Below are positions 8,666-15,937 of a DNA stretch of 45,972 nt, piece by piece. The stretch covers positions 1-45,972 of the forward strand of contig NZ_WIQI01000013.1 in the NCBI RefSeq assembly GCF_009602535.1, given 5' to 3'. The stretch is from Ornithinicoccus halotolerans. GTDB lineage: Bacteria > Actinomycetota > Actinomycetes > Actinomycetales > Dermatophilaceae. The translations under genes were made by a program, and so were the position numbers. Numbering within the stretch: position 1 is the stretch's first letter; each line of letters opens with the position of its first letter. The notes under the pieces are model-generated. The model searched no databases. It saw only the letters and a list, made by a program, of their open reading frames with translations, and was not told where the DNA came from.

Positions 8666-10179
8666 GCTGCCGCTCCCTCGTCGATGTTCTTGGTGGCCAG
8701 CTCCATCACGGCCTCCTGGTCCAGCCCCTCGTTGTCCAGCACCCCGGTGACCCGGCCCTGTGACATCACCACGATGCGGTGCGACAACCGCAGCACCTCG
8801 GGCAGCTCGGAGGAGATGACGATGATCGCCTTGCCCTGCTCGGCCAGGTCGGCGAGCAGCCGGTAGATCTCCTCCTTCGCGCCCACGTCGATACCTCGCG
8901 TGGGCTCGTCGAAGATCAGCACGTCGCAGTCGCGGGCGAGCCACTTGGCGATGACGACCTTCTGCTGGTTGCCGCCGGAGAGGTTCTTCACCCGGGCCCG
9001 CCCGGAGGGGGTCTTGATGCGCAGCGACTCGATGTAGGAGTCGGTGACCTCACTGGCCTTGCGCCCGCGCAGGAACCCGGCCGGTCCGCGGAAGGAGCGC
9101 AGCGCCGACATGGTCAGGTTGAACACGACGTCCTGCTCCAGCATCAGCCCGTGCCGCTTGCGGTCCTCGGGCAGGTAGCCGATGCCGTGGCGCACCGCCA
9201 CGTCCGGCCCGGTGATGCGCACCTGCTTGCCGTGCACGGTCACCGTGCCGTCTGTCATCGGGTCGGCCCCGATGACGGCGCGGGCGGTCTCGGTGCGCCC
9301 GGCGCCCATCAGCCCGGCGAAGCCCAGGATCTCCCCGCGGTGCAGGTCGAAGGACACCTCGCGCAGCAGCGTCCGGGTCGACAGGCCGCGCACCGAGAGC
9401 ACCACGTCCTCGGCGGCGCGCCGGGGTCGGGGACGGTCGTCGTGGCGCTGGCTGAGCTCGCGACCGACCATCATGGCGATGATCTCGGCGTCGGTGACGT
9501 CGCTGATGTCACGCGTGCCGATGTACTGGCCGTCGCGCAGCACGCTGACCCGGTCGGCGATCTGGCGCAGCTCCTCCATCCGGTGCGAGATGTAGACGAT
9601 GCCGACGCCGCGCTCGCGCAGCGAGCGGATGAGGCGGAACAGCACCTTCGTCTCCGACAACGAGATGGCCGAGGTGGGCTCGTCCATGATCAGGATCTTG
9701 GTCGACTCGAACGACAGCGCCTTGGCGATCTCCACCATCTGCTGCTGGGCCACGGTGAGGTCGCCCACCATGGCCGTCGCCGACAACCCGATGCCCAGCT
9801 CGTCCAGCAGCGCCTGGGTGCGCCGGCGCAGTGCCCGCTCCTGCACGAACGGGCCGAGCCGGGGCTCGCGACCGATGAAGATGTTCTGCCCCACCGTCAG
9901 GTGCGGCAGCAGGTTCATCTCCTGGTGGATGATGCTGATACCCAGCTGCTGGGCCTCGCGCGGCCCGGCGATCTCCACCTCCTGGCCGTCGACGGTGATG
10001 GTGCCGCTGTCGCGGGTGTAGATGCCGGAGAGGATCTTCATCAGCGTCGACTTGCCGGCCCCGTTCTCGCCCACCAGGGCCAGGACCTCACCGCGCGACA
10101 GCTCCAGGGTCACCCCCTGCAGCGCCTGCACGCCGGGGAATCCCTTGGACACGTCTCGGATCTCCAGGAGCCGGGTCAC
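8662..10179 (-). CDS. Sugar ABC transporter ATP-binding protein, two ATPase domains (RbsA-like)
   Basis: The 505-residue protein has two ABC domains in tandem, as in RbsA/XylG/MglA. The first holds GENGAGKS (about residue 37), a degenerate signature LTVAQQQMVEIAKAL and ILIMDEPTS. The second has a degenerate Walker A (GLMGAGRTE), a full signature LSGGNQQKVVIAKWL and LIFDEPTRGID. This asymmetry is normal for the family. It powers import by the permease that follows. The GTG start at 10179 is preceded by AGAAGGTGG. It is the first gene of its unit, and the ACATCCTATGT operator lies about 105 bases upstream. Confidence 0.95.
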   Translation of the reverse strand: MTRLLEIRDVSKGFPGVQALQGVTLELSRGEVLALVGENGAGKSTLMKILSGIYTRDSGTITVDGQEVEIAGPREAQQLGISIIHQEMNLLPHLTVGQNIFIGREPRLGPFVQERALRRRTQALLDELGIGLSATAMVGDLTVAQQQMVEIAKALSFESTKILIMDEPTSAISLSETKVLFRLIRSLRERGVGIVYISHRMEELRQIADRVSVLRDGQYIGTRDISDVTDAEIIAMMVGRELSQRHDDRPRPRRAAEDVVLSVRGLSTRTLLREVSFDLHRGEILGFAGLMGAGRTETARAVIGADPMTDGTVTVHGKQVRITGPDVAVRHGIGYLPEDRKRHGLMLEQDVVFNLTMSALRSFRGPAGFLRGRKASEVTDSYIESLRIKTPSGRARVKNLSGGNQQKVVIAKWLARDCDVLIFDEPTRGIDVGAKEEIYRLLADLAEQGKAIIVISSELPEVLRLSHRIVVMSQGRVTGVLDNEGLDQEAVMELATKNIDEGAAA

Positions 10180-10283
10180 GTTCCACCTTCTTCGTCGAGG
10201 TGTGGGTCGGGGAGGATGCTGGTCGGCGTCGGGCTGGTCGGGCTGGTCGGAAGGGTGCCGTTGCCGCGGGCTACGGTACCGCG

Positions 10284-10298
10284 AAACATCCTATGTTT
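10284..10298. promoter_or_regulatory. Operator-like inverted repeat upstream of the sugar importer
   Basis: AAACATCCTATGTTT is an inverted repeat with half-sites AAACAT and ATGTTT and a 3-base spacer. Its core differs from the 6342-6352 operator by one base. It lies between the end of the mutarotase gene and the start of the ATPase gene, both read to the left, so the importer is likely a separate regulated unit. Confidence 0.65.
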
Positions 10299-10331
10299 GA
10301 ACACGTCCGTGCTTCGCGCCGGGGCGTGCGG

Positions 10332-10757
10332 CTACACCACGCCCTTGCGGAGCAGGTAGCAGCTGTAGGGCACCGTCTCCCCGGTCTGCACGAACACGGT
10401 GGCCTGGGCCGCCTGCTCGTAGAACGCGAACCGCTCGACGGAGGCGATCGTGACCTGCCGCCCCTCGGCGGCCGCGGCGATCTGCGCCAGCGCCCGGGTG
10501 GCCTCGTGCTCGGTGTCCGGCTCGCCGTCGATCTCCATCCGGTGCACGCTGTGCTCGACGAAGCCGTCCAGCGGCAGCACCGACAGCAGCGCGCGGGCCG
10601 CGGCGGCGGTGTCGGCGCCGCGCAGGTCCACCACCGGGCGACCGTAGCGGTAGGCGGGGAAGTTGCGGTCGACCAGCCCCAGCACGTCCCCGTGGCCCAG
10701 CTGGTCCAGGTGGTGCAGCAGCTCGCCGGTGAGCAGCGGGTCGATGTCCTTGAGCAT
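10332..10757 (-). CDS. fucU: RbsD/FucU family sugar mutarotase
   Basis: This 141-residue protein has the size and landmarks of FucU/RbsD pyranase-mutarotases: MLKDIDPLLTGELLHHLDQLGHGD at the start (the histidine-rich GHGD motif), DRNFPAY, and a C-terminal YSCYLLRKGVV. FucU interconverts L-fucose anomers; RbsD acts on ribose, so the exact sugar is open. The ATG at 10757 shares one base with the upstream stop (TGATG), so translation is coupled to the cupin isomerase gene. The two minus-strand genes diverge from the kinase operon. Here FucU could feed either the fucose block on its left or the unknown sugar pathway on its right. Confidence 0.88.
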   Translation of the reverse strand: MLKDIDPLLTGELLHHLDQLGHGDVLGLVDRNFPAYRYGRPVVDLRGADTAAAARALLSVLPLDGFVEHSVHRMEIDGEPDTEHEATRALAQIAAAAEGRQVTIASVERFAFYEQAAQATVFVQTGETVPYSCYLLRKGVV

Positions 10758-11401
10758 CAGGTCCTCCGGTAGCCGGTGTGGTCGGGGTTGGGGCGGGTGG
10801 TCCACCCGCCGGTGCCGTCGGTGACGACCAGGCTGGCCATGCCGCCGGCCTGCTCGATGAGGGCGTAGTCCTGGCCGGCGTCCGCGGGGTAGCAGAACAG
10901 CGTGACGAACGGCTCGTCGCCGGTGTTGACGCTACGGTGCACCCAGTGGCCGGGCACGTGCACCGCCTGACCGGGGGTCAGCGGCAGCGCCTCGCTGCGG
11001 CCGTCGACGGTCTCCAGCAGCATCACCCCCTGCCCGGACAGGCAGTGGTAGAGCTCGGCCCGGTCGGCCCGCGCGTGCAGGTGGCCGCGGGTCATCGCGA
11101 ACTCCGCGCCGACCCGGCCCGGCAGCAGCGTGCTGGTGCCGATGATGATCGCCCCCTCGGAGCTGAGGTTGCGGTGCTCCTGCACGGTGTACACCAGCGC
11201 GTCCGCGCCGCGCTCGGCCAGCAGCGCCTGGTAGGCGTCGGCGTCCCGGTAGACGCCGGCCATGTCCCCCAGCTGCTTGGTGTAGGAGCCGGTCGCCCCC
11301 GTCAGCGAGCCGTCGGCGCCCACGACGAGGGCCCCGGGGTCGGCCACCGGAGAAGTGGCACCGGGGCTGCCGCTACTGCTCAATGCACTCTCCTCGGGCA
11401 T
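10757..11401 (-). CDS. Cupin-type phosphosugar isomerase (glucose-6-phosphate isomerase family)
   Basis: The 214-residue protein is a cupin of the archaeal-type phosphoglucose isomerase family. The metal-binding first motif runs from RGHLHARADRAELYHCLSG (two His and a Glu) and the second is PGQAVHVPGHWVHRSVN. It probably isomerises an aldose (phosphate) to the ketose form, which the FGGY kinase encoded divergently could then use. The ATG at 11401 has no good ribosome site, whereas a TTG at 11383 has GAGGAG six bases before it, so the true start may be that TTG (208 residues). It leads the cupin-FucU pair, under the TGTCATGACA operators. Confidence 0.8.
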   Translation of the reverse strand: MPEESALSSSGSPGATSPVADPGALVVGADGSLTGATGSYTKQLGDMAGVYRDADAYQALLAERGADALVYTVQEHRNLSSEGAIIIGTSTLLPGRVGAEFAMTRGHLHARADRAELYHCLSGQGVMLLETVDGRSEALPLTPGQAVHVPGHWVHRSVNTGDEPFVTLFCYPADAGQDYALIEQAGGMASLVVTDGTGGWTTRPNPDHTGYRRT

Positions 11402-11433
11402 CGGGGACGGAGCCTCACCGTAAAGCCTGCGCG

Positions 11434-11469
11434 CTTGTCATGACAAGACCTTGACATCCTGTCATGACA
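11434..11469. promoter_or_regulatory. Two palindromic operators in the divergent promoter
   Basis: CTTGTCATGACAAG (11434-11447) is a perfect palindrome. A second TGTCATGACA core lies at 11460-11469, 24 bases away centre to centre. TTGACA (11451-11456) lies between them as a possible -35 box for the kinase operon. Placed between two divergent sugar operons, the pair is a likely repressor-binding site. It is unlike the ACATCC(G/T)ATGT operators, so a second regulator is implied. Confidence 0.7.
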
Positions 11470-11533
11470 ACTGGAACGGTCGGATCAATCGCCCCGTCCG
11501 CCTGTTCTCGTTCGAGCACCCTGGAGCGCCGGC

Positions 11534-13027
11534 ATGATCATCGCCCACGACCTCGGCACCACCGGGGACAAGGCCTCCCTGCACGATCCCGACGGCCGCG
11601 CCGTCGCGTCGGTCACCGTGGACTACCCCACCCGGTTCGCCCCTGGGGGCGTCGCCGAGCAGGATGCCGAGCGCTGGTGGCTGGCAGCCGCCGAAGCCAC
11701 CCGGACGCTGCTGGCGCGGACCGGGACTCCAGGCTCGGCCGTGCAGGGCGTGGGGCTGTCCGGGCAGATGATGGGCGCGGTGCTGCTGGACGCCTCGCTG
11801 CGCCCGGTGCGCCCGGCGATCATCTGGGCCGACCACCGCAGCACCGTCGAGGCCGACCGGCTGCTGGCCGCGGTCGGGCAGCAGGAGGCCTACCGGGAGC
11901 TGGGGCACCGCATCCACCCCACCTACACGCTGGCCAAGCTGATGTGGGTACGCGAGCACGAGCCGGAGGTGTGGCGGCGCAGCCACCGGGCCTGCCTGGC
12001 CAAGGACTACGTCGCGCTGGCGATGACCGGCCGGCTGGTCACCGACCCCTCCGACGCCTCCGGCACCGACGCCTGGGACCAGGCCAACGGCCGCTGGTCC
12101 GCCCGGCTGCTGGGCGCCGCCGGGGTGGCGGAGGACCTGCTGCCACCGGTCGTGCCGTCGACCACGGTGGTGGGCGGGCTCACCCCGGAGGCGGCCGCCG
12201 CCACCGGGTTGCCGGTCGACACCCCCGTGGTGATCGGCGGCGGGGACGGGCCGATGGCCGGCGCGGGCGCCGGGGTGGTCGCGCCGTCGGACGGCCCGTA
12301 CGCGTGCCTGGGGTCCTCCTCCTGGGTGCAGGCGGCCACGACCGCCCCGCTGCACGATCCGGCGATGCGGTCGATGACGTTCGACCACGTCGTGCCCGGC
12401 CTCTACGCGCCGACGGCCACCATGCAGGCCGGCGGTGCCAGCCTGAGCTGGGTGGCCGAGCTGCTGGGGGCCGAGGACGACATGGCCGCGCTGCTCGCCG
12501 CCGCCGGTGAGGCGGCCGCCGCGGACGAGGGGCTGTACTTCCTGCCGCACCTGCTCGGGGAGCGCTCGCCCTACTGGAACGCGGCCGCGGCCGGGGCGTT
12601 CGTGGGGCTGGAACGGCACCACGGCCGCGGCCACCTGGTGCGCGCGGTCCTGGAGGGAGTGGCCTTCAACCTGCGCACCTGCCTGGACGCTTTTACCGAG
12701 AACGGTGTCGCGGTCACCGGGCTGGACGTCATCGGCGGCGGCGCCCGCAGCGAGGTGTGGATGCAGGTGCTGGCCGACGTCTGGCAGGTCCCGGTCCGCA
12801 GCCGCAGCATCGTCGCCGACGCCAACTCGCTGGGCGCGGCGGTCACCGCCGCCGTCGGCCTCGGCCTGGTCGACGACTTCGGTGTCGCCCGGGAGCTGAG
12901 CACGATCACCGCCGAGTACGCCCCGGACACGGCCCGCGCCGACCGCTCGGCCGAGCAGCACCAGCGCTTCCTCGACGCCTACGGCCGGCTGGAGCCGTGG
13001 TTCGGCGGCCGGGTGGTGGGCGCGTGA
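11534..13027 (+). CDS. FGGY-family carbohydrate kinase (xylulokinase-like)
   Basis: The 497-residue FGGY kinase has the N-terminal phosphate-binding HDLGTTGDKASL, the GQMMGAVLLD and IIWADHRS segments of xylulokinases, the hinge GGGDGPMAGAGAG and CLGSSSWVQ in the middle, and the C-terminal nucleotide site VIGGGARSEVWMQVLADV. It phosphorylates a ketose or sugar acid with ATP in the cytoplasm. ATG at 11534 is preceded by GGAG at 7 bases spacing. It leads a plus-strand operon in which the next four genes all overlap by 4 bases. The substrate is not settled; the cupin isomerase and FucU read divergently suggest a ketose made from an imported aldose. Confidence 0.9.
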   Translation: MIIAHDLGTTGDKASLHDPDGRAVASVTVDYPTRFAPGGVAEQDAERWWLAAAEATRTLLARTGTPGSAVQGVGLSGQMMGAVLLDASLRPVRPAIIWADHRSTVEADRLLAAVGQQEAYRELGHRIHPTYTLAKLMWVREHEPEVWRRSHRACLAKDYVALAMTGRLVTDPSDASGTDAWDQANGRWSARLLGAAGVAEDLLPPVVPSTTVVGGLTPEAAAATGLPVDTPVVIGGGDGPMAGAGAGVVAPSDGPYACLGSSSWVQAATTAPLHDPAMRSMTFDHVVPGLYAPTATMQAGGASLSWVAELLGAEDDMAALLAAAGEAAAADEGLYFLPHLLGERSPYWNAAAAGAFVGLERHHGRGHLVRAVLEGVAFNLRTCLDAFTENGVAVTGLDVIGGGARSEVWMQVLADVWQVPVRSRSIVADANSLGAAVTAAVGLGLVDDFGVARELSTITAEYAPDTARADRSAEQHQRFLDAYGRLEPWFGGRVVGA

Positions 13028-14049
13028 GCAGCCACCACCCGGCCGCGCCGGACCGGCGCCCGGTGGTCCTGGTGACCTCTCGCTCCTTCGGCACCGGCGG
13101 GGCGAACCTGGTCGCGTGCCTGGAGCAGGGCGGCTACCAGGTGGTGCGCGCCGGCTCCGACCACGACCTCGCGGGGCTCGCCCCCGCGCTGGGCCGTGCC
13201 GTCGGCTGGGTCGCGGGCACCGGCCCGGTCACCGCCCACCACCTCGCGGCCGCCCCGGCGCTGCGGGCCATCGCCCGCTACGGGGTGGGCGTGGACGCGG
13301 TCGACCTGGCGGCCGCGGAGTCGGCCGGGGTGACGGTGACCAACACCCCCGGCGCCAACACCGAGGCGGTCGCCGAGCACGCCCTGGCGTTGCTGCTGGC
13401 CGTGCTGCGGCGGGTCCCCGACGGCGACGCCCGGCTCCGGGCCGGCGACTGGACGGTGCGCCGGGGCCGCCAGCTCGGCGGCAGCACGGTCGGCGTGGTC
13501 GGCTTCGGGCGGATCGGCCGGGCCAGCGCCCGGCTGCTCGCCGGGCTGGGCTGCACGGTGCTGGTGCACGACCCGTACGTGCTGGAGGAGCAGGTGACCG
13601 CCGCGGGGTACACCCCGGTGCCACTCGCACGACTGCGGACCCGGGCGGGCGCGGTGTCCCTGCACTGCCCCGGCGGGGAGGTCCTCGTGGACGAGCGCTG
13701 GGTGGCCGAGGCGCCCGCCGGCCAGGTGATCGTCAACACCGCACGGGCCAGCCTGGTGGACGAGGCGGCGGTGGCCGCGGGCCTGCGGTCCGGCCGGCTG
13801 CACGGCTACGCCGCCGACACGCTCGCGACCGAGACGGCCGGCGCCGGCGCCGACGGGGTCTCCCCGCTGCTGGACCCGGCGCTGCGGGACCGGGTCGTGC
13901 TCACCCCGCACCTGGGCGCGCAGACCGAGGAGGCGATCGACCGGATGGGCCGGGCGGCGGTCGAGGACCTGCTGGCGGTGCTCGCCGGCCGCGAACCCGC
14001 CCACCCGGTCGTCCAGCCCCGTCCCCGACCCTCGGAGGTTCCCGCGTGA
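13024..14049 (+). CDS. D-isomer-specific 2-hydroxyacid dehydrogenase
   Basis: This 341-residue NAD(P)-dependent dehydrogenase belongs to the phosphoglycerate/hydroxypyruvate dehydrogenase superfamily. The Rossmann motif is VGVVGFGRIGRAS, followed by the cofactor acid in VHDPY. The catalytic Arg is in VNTARASLVDE and the His in LTPHLGAQTEEA, with the Glu in between. The GTG start (13024) overlaps the kinase stop by 4 bases. In this operon it probably oxidises or reduces a sugar-acid intermediate at C2. Family membership is clear, the substrate is unknown. The last residues are Pro-rich and run directly into the GTG start of the next gene. Confidence 0.88.
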   Translation: MSSHHPAAPDRRPVVLVTSRSFGTGGANLVACLEQGGYQVVRAGSDHDLAGLAPALGRAVGWVAGTGPVTAHHLAAAPALRAIARYGVGVDAVDLAAAESAGVTVTNTPGANTEAVAEHALALLLAVLRRVPDGDARLRAGDWTVRRGRQLGGSTVGVVGFGRIGRASARLLAGLGCTVLVHDPYVLEEQVTAAGYTPVPLARLRTRAGAVSLHCPGGEVLVDERWVAEAPAGQVIVNTARASLVDEAAVAAGLRSGRLHGYAADTLATETAGAGADGVSPLLDPALRDRVVLTPHLGAQTEEAIDRMGRAAVEDLLAVLAGREPAHPVVQPRPRPSEVPA

Positions 14050-14996
14050 GCAGCCCGACCGGACCGGCCCCCGGACCGCACCTGCGGTTCGTGGGCGTCA
14101 GCACCGGCTCCTCCTCGATCATGACCGTCTTCCCGCGGTGGGCCGAGGCGCTCGGGCTGCAGGCGAGCCTGCGGGGGGTGGACCTGCCGCTGGACGCCGA
14201 CCCCAGTGACTACCGGGCCGCGCTGGTCGACATGCGCGACGACCCGGACTGCCTGGGCGCGCTGGTGACCACGCACAAGATCGGTCTGCACGACGCGGCG
14301 CGGGACCTGTTCGACGAGCTGGACGAGTTCGCCGACCAGGTGGGCGAGGTCTCCTCGGTGGCGCTGCGCCCGCCGGCCGCCCCCGGGCGGCCGCGGCAGG
14401 TGCTCGGGGCTGCCAAGGACCCCATCACCGCCGGGCTGGCCCTGGAGGAGGTGCTCGTGCCGGACCACTTCGCGCGCGGCGGGGAGCTGCTCTGCCTCGG
14501 CGCGGGCGGTGCGGGCACCGCCATCGGCTGGTACCTGGCGGGGCGCCGCGACCGGCCGGGACGGCTGACCTTCCTCGACGTCGACGAGCACCGGCTGGCG
14601 CACCTGCGGCAGGTGGTGACCGGGCACGCCCCCGGCGCGGCCGTCGAGACCGTGCCCGTCGCCGGCGCCGACCTGCCGGCGCTGCTCGCCTCGCTGCCGC
14701 CCCACAGCGTCGTGGTCAACGCGACCGGCATGGGCAAGGACCGGCCGGGCAGCCCGCTGCCGGGGGGCGCGGTCTTCCCCGGGCAGGCCGTGGTGTGGGA
14801 GCTGAACTACCGCGGCAGCCTGGAGTTCCTGCACCAGGCCCGCGCCCAGGCGCAGCACCGCGAGCTGCAGGTGGTCGACGGCTGGCGGTACTTCATCCAC
14901 GGCTGGACCCAGGTGATCGCCGAGGTGTTCCAGGTGCCGATGGGCCCCGACGTGGTCGAGGAGCTGGCCGCGCTGGCCGGGGACGGACGCCGATGA
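14046..14996 (+). CDS. Shikimate-dehydrogenase-like oxidoreductase (AroE family)
   Basis: The 316-residue protein has the AroE two-domain plan. An N-terminal substrate domain carries VTTHKIGLHDAARD, where the Lys corresponds to the catalytic lysine of shikimate dehydrogenase. A Rossmann domain follows with LCLGAGGAGTAIG, then VNATGMGKDRPGS and a C-terminal VVDGWRYFIHGWTQ. The N-terminal STGSSS serines match the shikimate-carboxylate contact. It sits in a sugar catabolic operon rather than with aro genes, so it more likely acts on a polyol or sugar-acid than on shikimate. The GTG start at 14046 and the stop both form 4-base overlaps with neighbours. Confidence 0.85.
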   Translation: MSSPTGPAPGPHLRFVGVSTGSSSIMTVFPRWAEALGLQASLRGVDLPLDADPSDYRAALVDMRDDPDCLGALVTTHKIGLHDAARDLFDELDEFADQVGEVSSVALRPPAAPGRPRQVLGAAKDPITAGLALEEVLVPDHFARGGELLCLGAGGAGTAIGWYLAGRRDRPGRLTFLDVDEHRLAHLRQVVTGHAPGAAVETVPVAGADLPALLASLPPHSVVVNATGMGKDRPGSPLPGGAVFPGQAVVWELNYRGSLEFLHQARAQAQHRELQVVDGWRYFIHGWTQVIAEVFQVPMGPDVVEELAALAGDGRR

Positions 14997-15937
14997 CCGT
15001 GGTGCGCACCGTGCTCGGAGACATCCCGCCGGAGCGGCTGGGCGTCACCGACTACCACGAGCACCTCTTCCAGCGCAGCCCGCTGCTGCCCGGTGAGGAC
15101 CTGGACGACGCAGCGGCCAGCGAGCAGGAGGCCGCCGCGCTACGGGGGGCAGGCGCCGACGCCATGGTGGACGCGACCCCGATCGGGCTGGGCCGTAACC
15201 CCGTCCAGGTGGCGGCCATCTCCAGGCGGACGGGGCTGCACGTCGTGCACGTGACCGGGCTGCACCGCGAGCCGCACTACCCGGTGGGCAGCGAGGTGCT
15301 GGCCGCGCCCGTCGACCGGCTGGCCGCCCGACTGCGCGGAGAGCTGCTGGAGGACATGCGCTCCCCCGGCTGCGACGACGGGGCCGAGGGCAGCCCGGTG
15401 CGGGCCGGCGCGCTCAAGGCCGGGATCGGGCTGTGGTCGGTGACGCCGTTCGAGCGCCGAGCGATCGCCGCCGTCGGCCAGGTAGCGGCCGGGACCGGTG
15501 CCCCGGTGATGGTCCACCTGGAGCACGGCAGCGCCGCCCACGAGGTGCTCGACCTGCTCGCCGAGGACGGCGTGGCGGCGGACCGGGTCGCCCTCGCCCA
15601 CGTGGACCGCAACCCCGACCCGGGCCTGCACGCCGAGCTCGCCGCCCGGGGCGCCTACCTGGGCTACGACGGCGCGGCCCGGCACCAGCGCTGGCCCGAC
15701 TCGGTGCTGCTGGACTGCCTCGCGGCCGTCGTCGCGGCCGGGTACGGCGAGCGGCTGCTGCTCGGCGGCGACGTCGCCCGGCGGTCCCGGTACGTCGCCT
15801 ACGGGGGCATGCCGGGCCTGGCCTACCTGCTCACCAGGTTCGTGCCGCGGGTGCGCGCCGCCGTGGGCGAGGCCGCTACCGACGCCGTGCTGCGCGGCAA
15901 CCCTGCTCGCTGGCTCGCGTGGGCGCCGCCGCGATGA
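14993..15937 (+). CDS. Phosphotriesterase-family lactonase-like hydrolase
   Basis: This 314-residue amidohydrolase-superfamily protein has the binuclear metal set of the phosphotriesterase family: DYHEHLF (HxH, about residues 19-25), the bridging Lys in GALKAGIG, His in VMVHLEHG and in ALAHVDRN, and Asp in LLGGDVARRS. Members next to sugar kinases have been shown elsewhere to open sugar-phosphate lactones, which fits this operon better than organophosphate hydrolysis. The ATG at 14993 overlaps the AroE-like stop by 4 bases, and the stop overlaps the next ATG likewise. The specific lactone is inference. Confidence 0.85.
   Translation: MTVVRTVLGDIPPERLGVTDYHEHLFQRSPLLPGEDLDDAAASEQEAAALRGAGADAMVDATPIGLGRNPVQVAAISRRTGLHVVHVTGLHREPHYPVGSEVLAAPVDRLAARLRGELLEDMRSPGCDDGAEGSPVRAGALKAGIGLWSVTPFERRAIAAVGQVAAGTGAPVMVHLEHGSAAHEVLDLLAEDGVAADRVALAHVDRNPDPGLHAELAARGAYLGYDGAARHQRWPDSVLLDCLAAVVAAGYGERLLLGGDVARRSRYVAYGGMPGLAYLLTRFVPRVRAAVGEAATDAVLRGNPARWLAWAPPR

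Noticed and set aside
14046-14996. True AroE of the shikimate pathway
   Set aside because: The fold agrees, but it sits inside a sugar catabolic operon with 4-base overlaps and has no aro neighbours, so only family membership is claimed.
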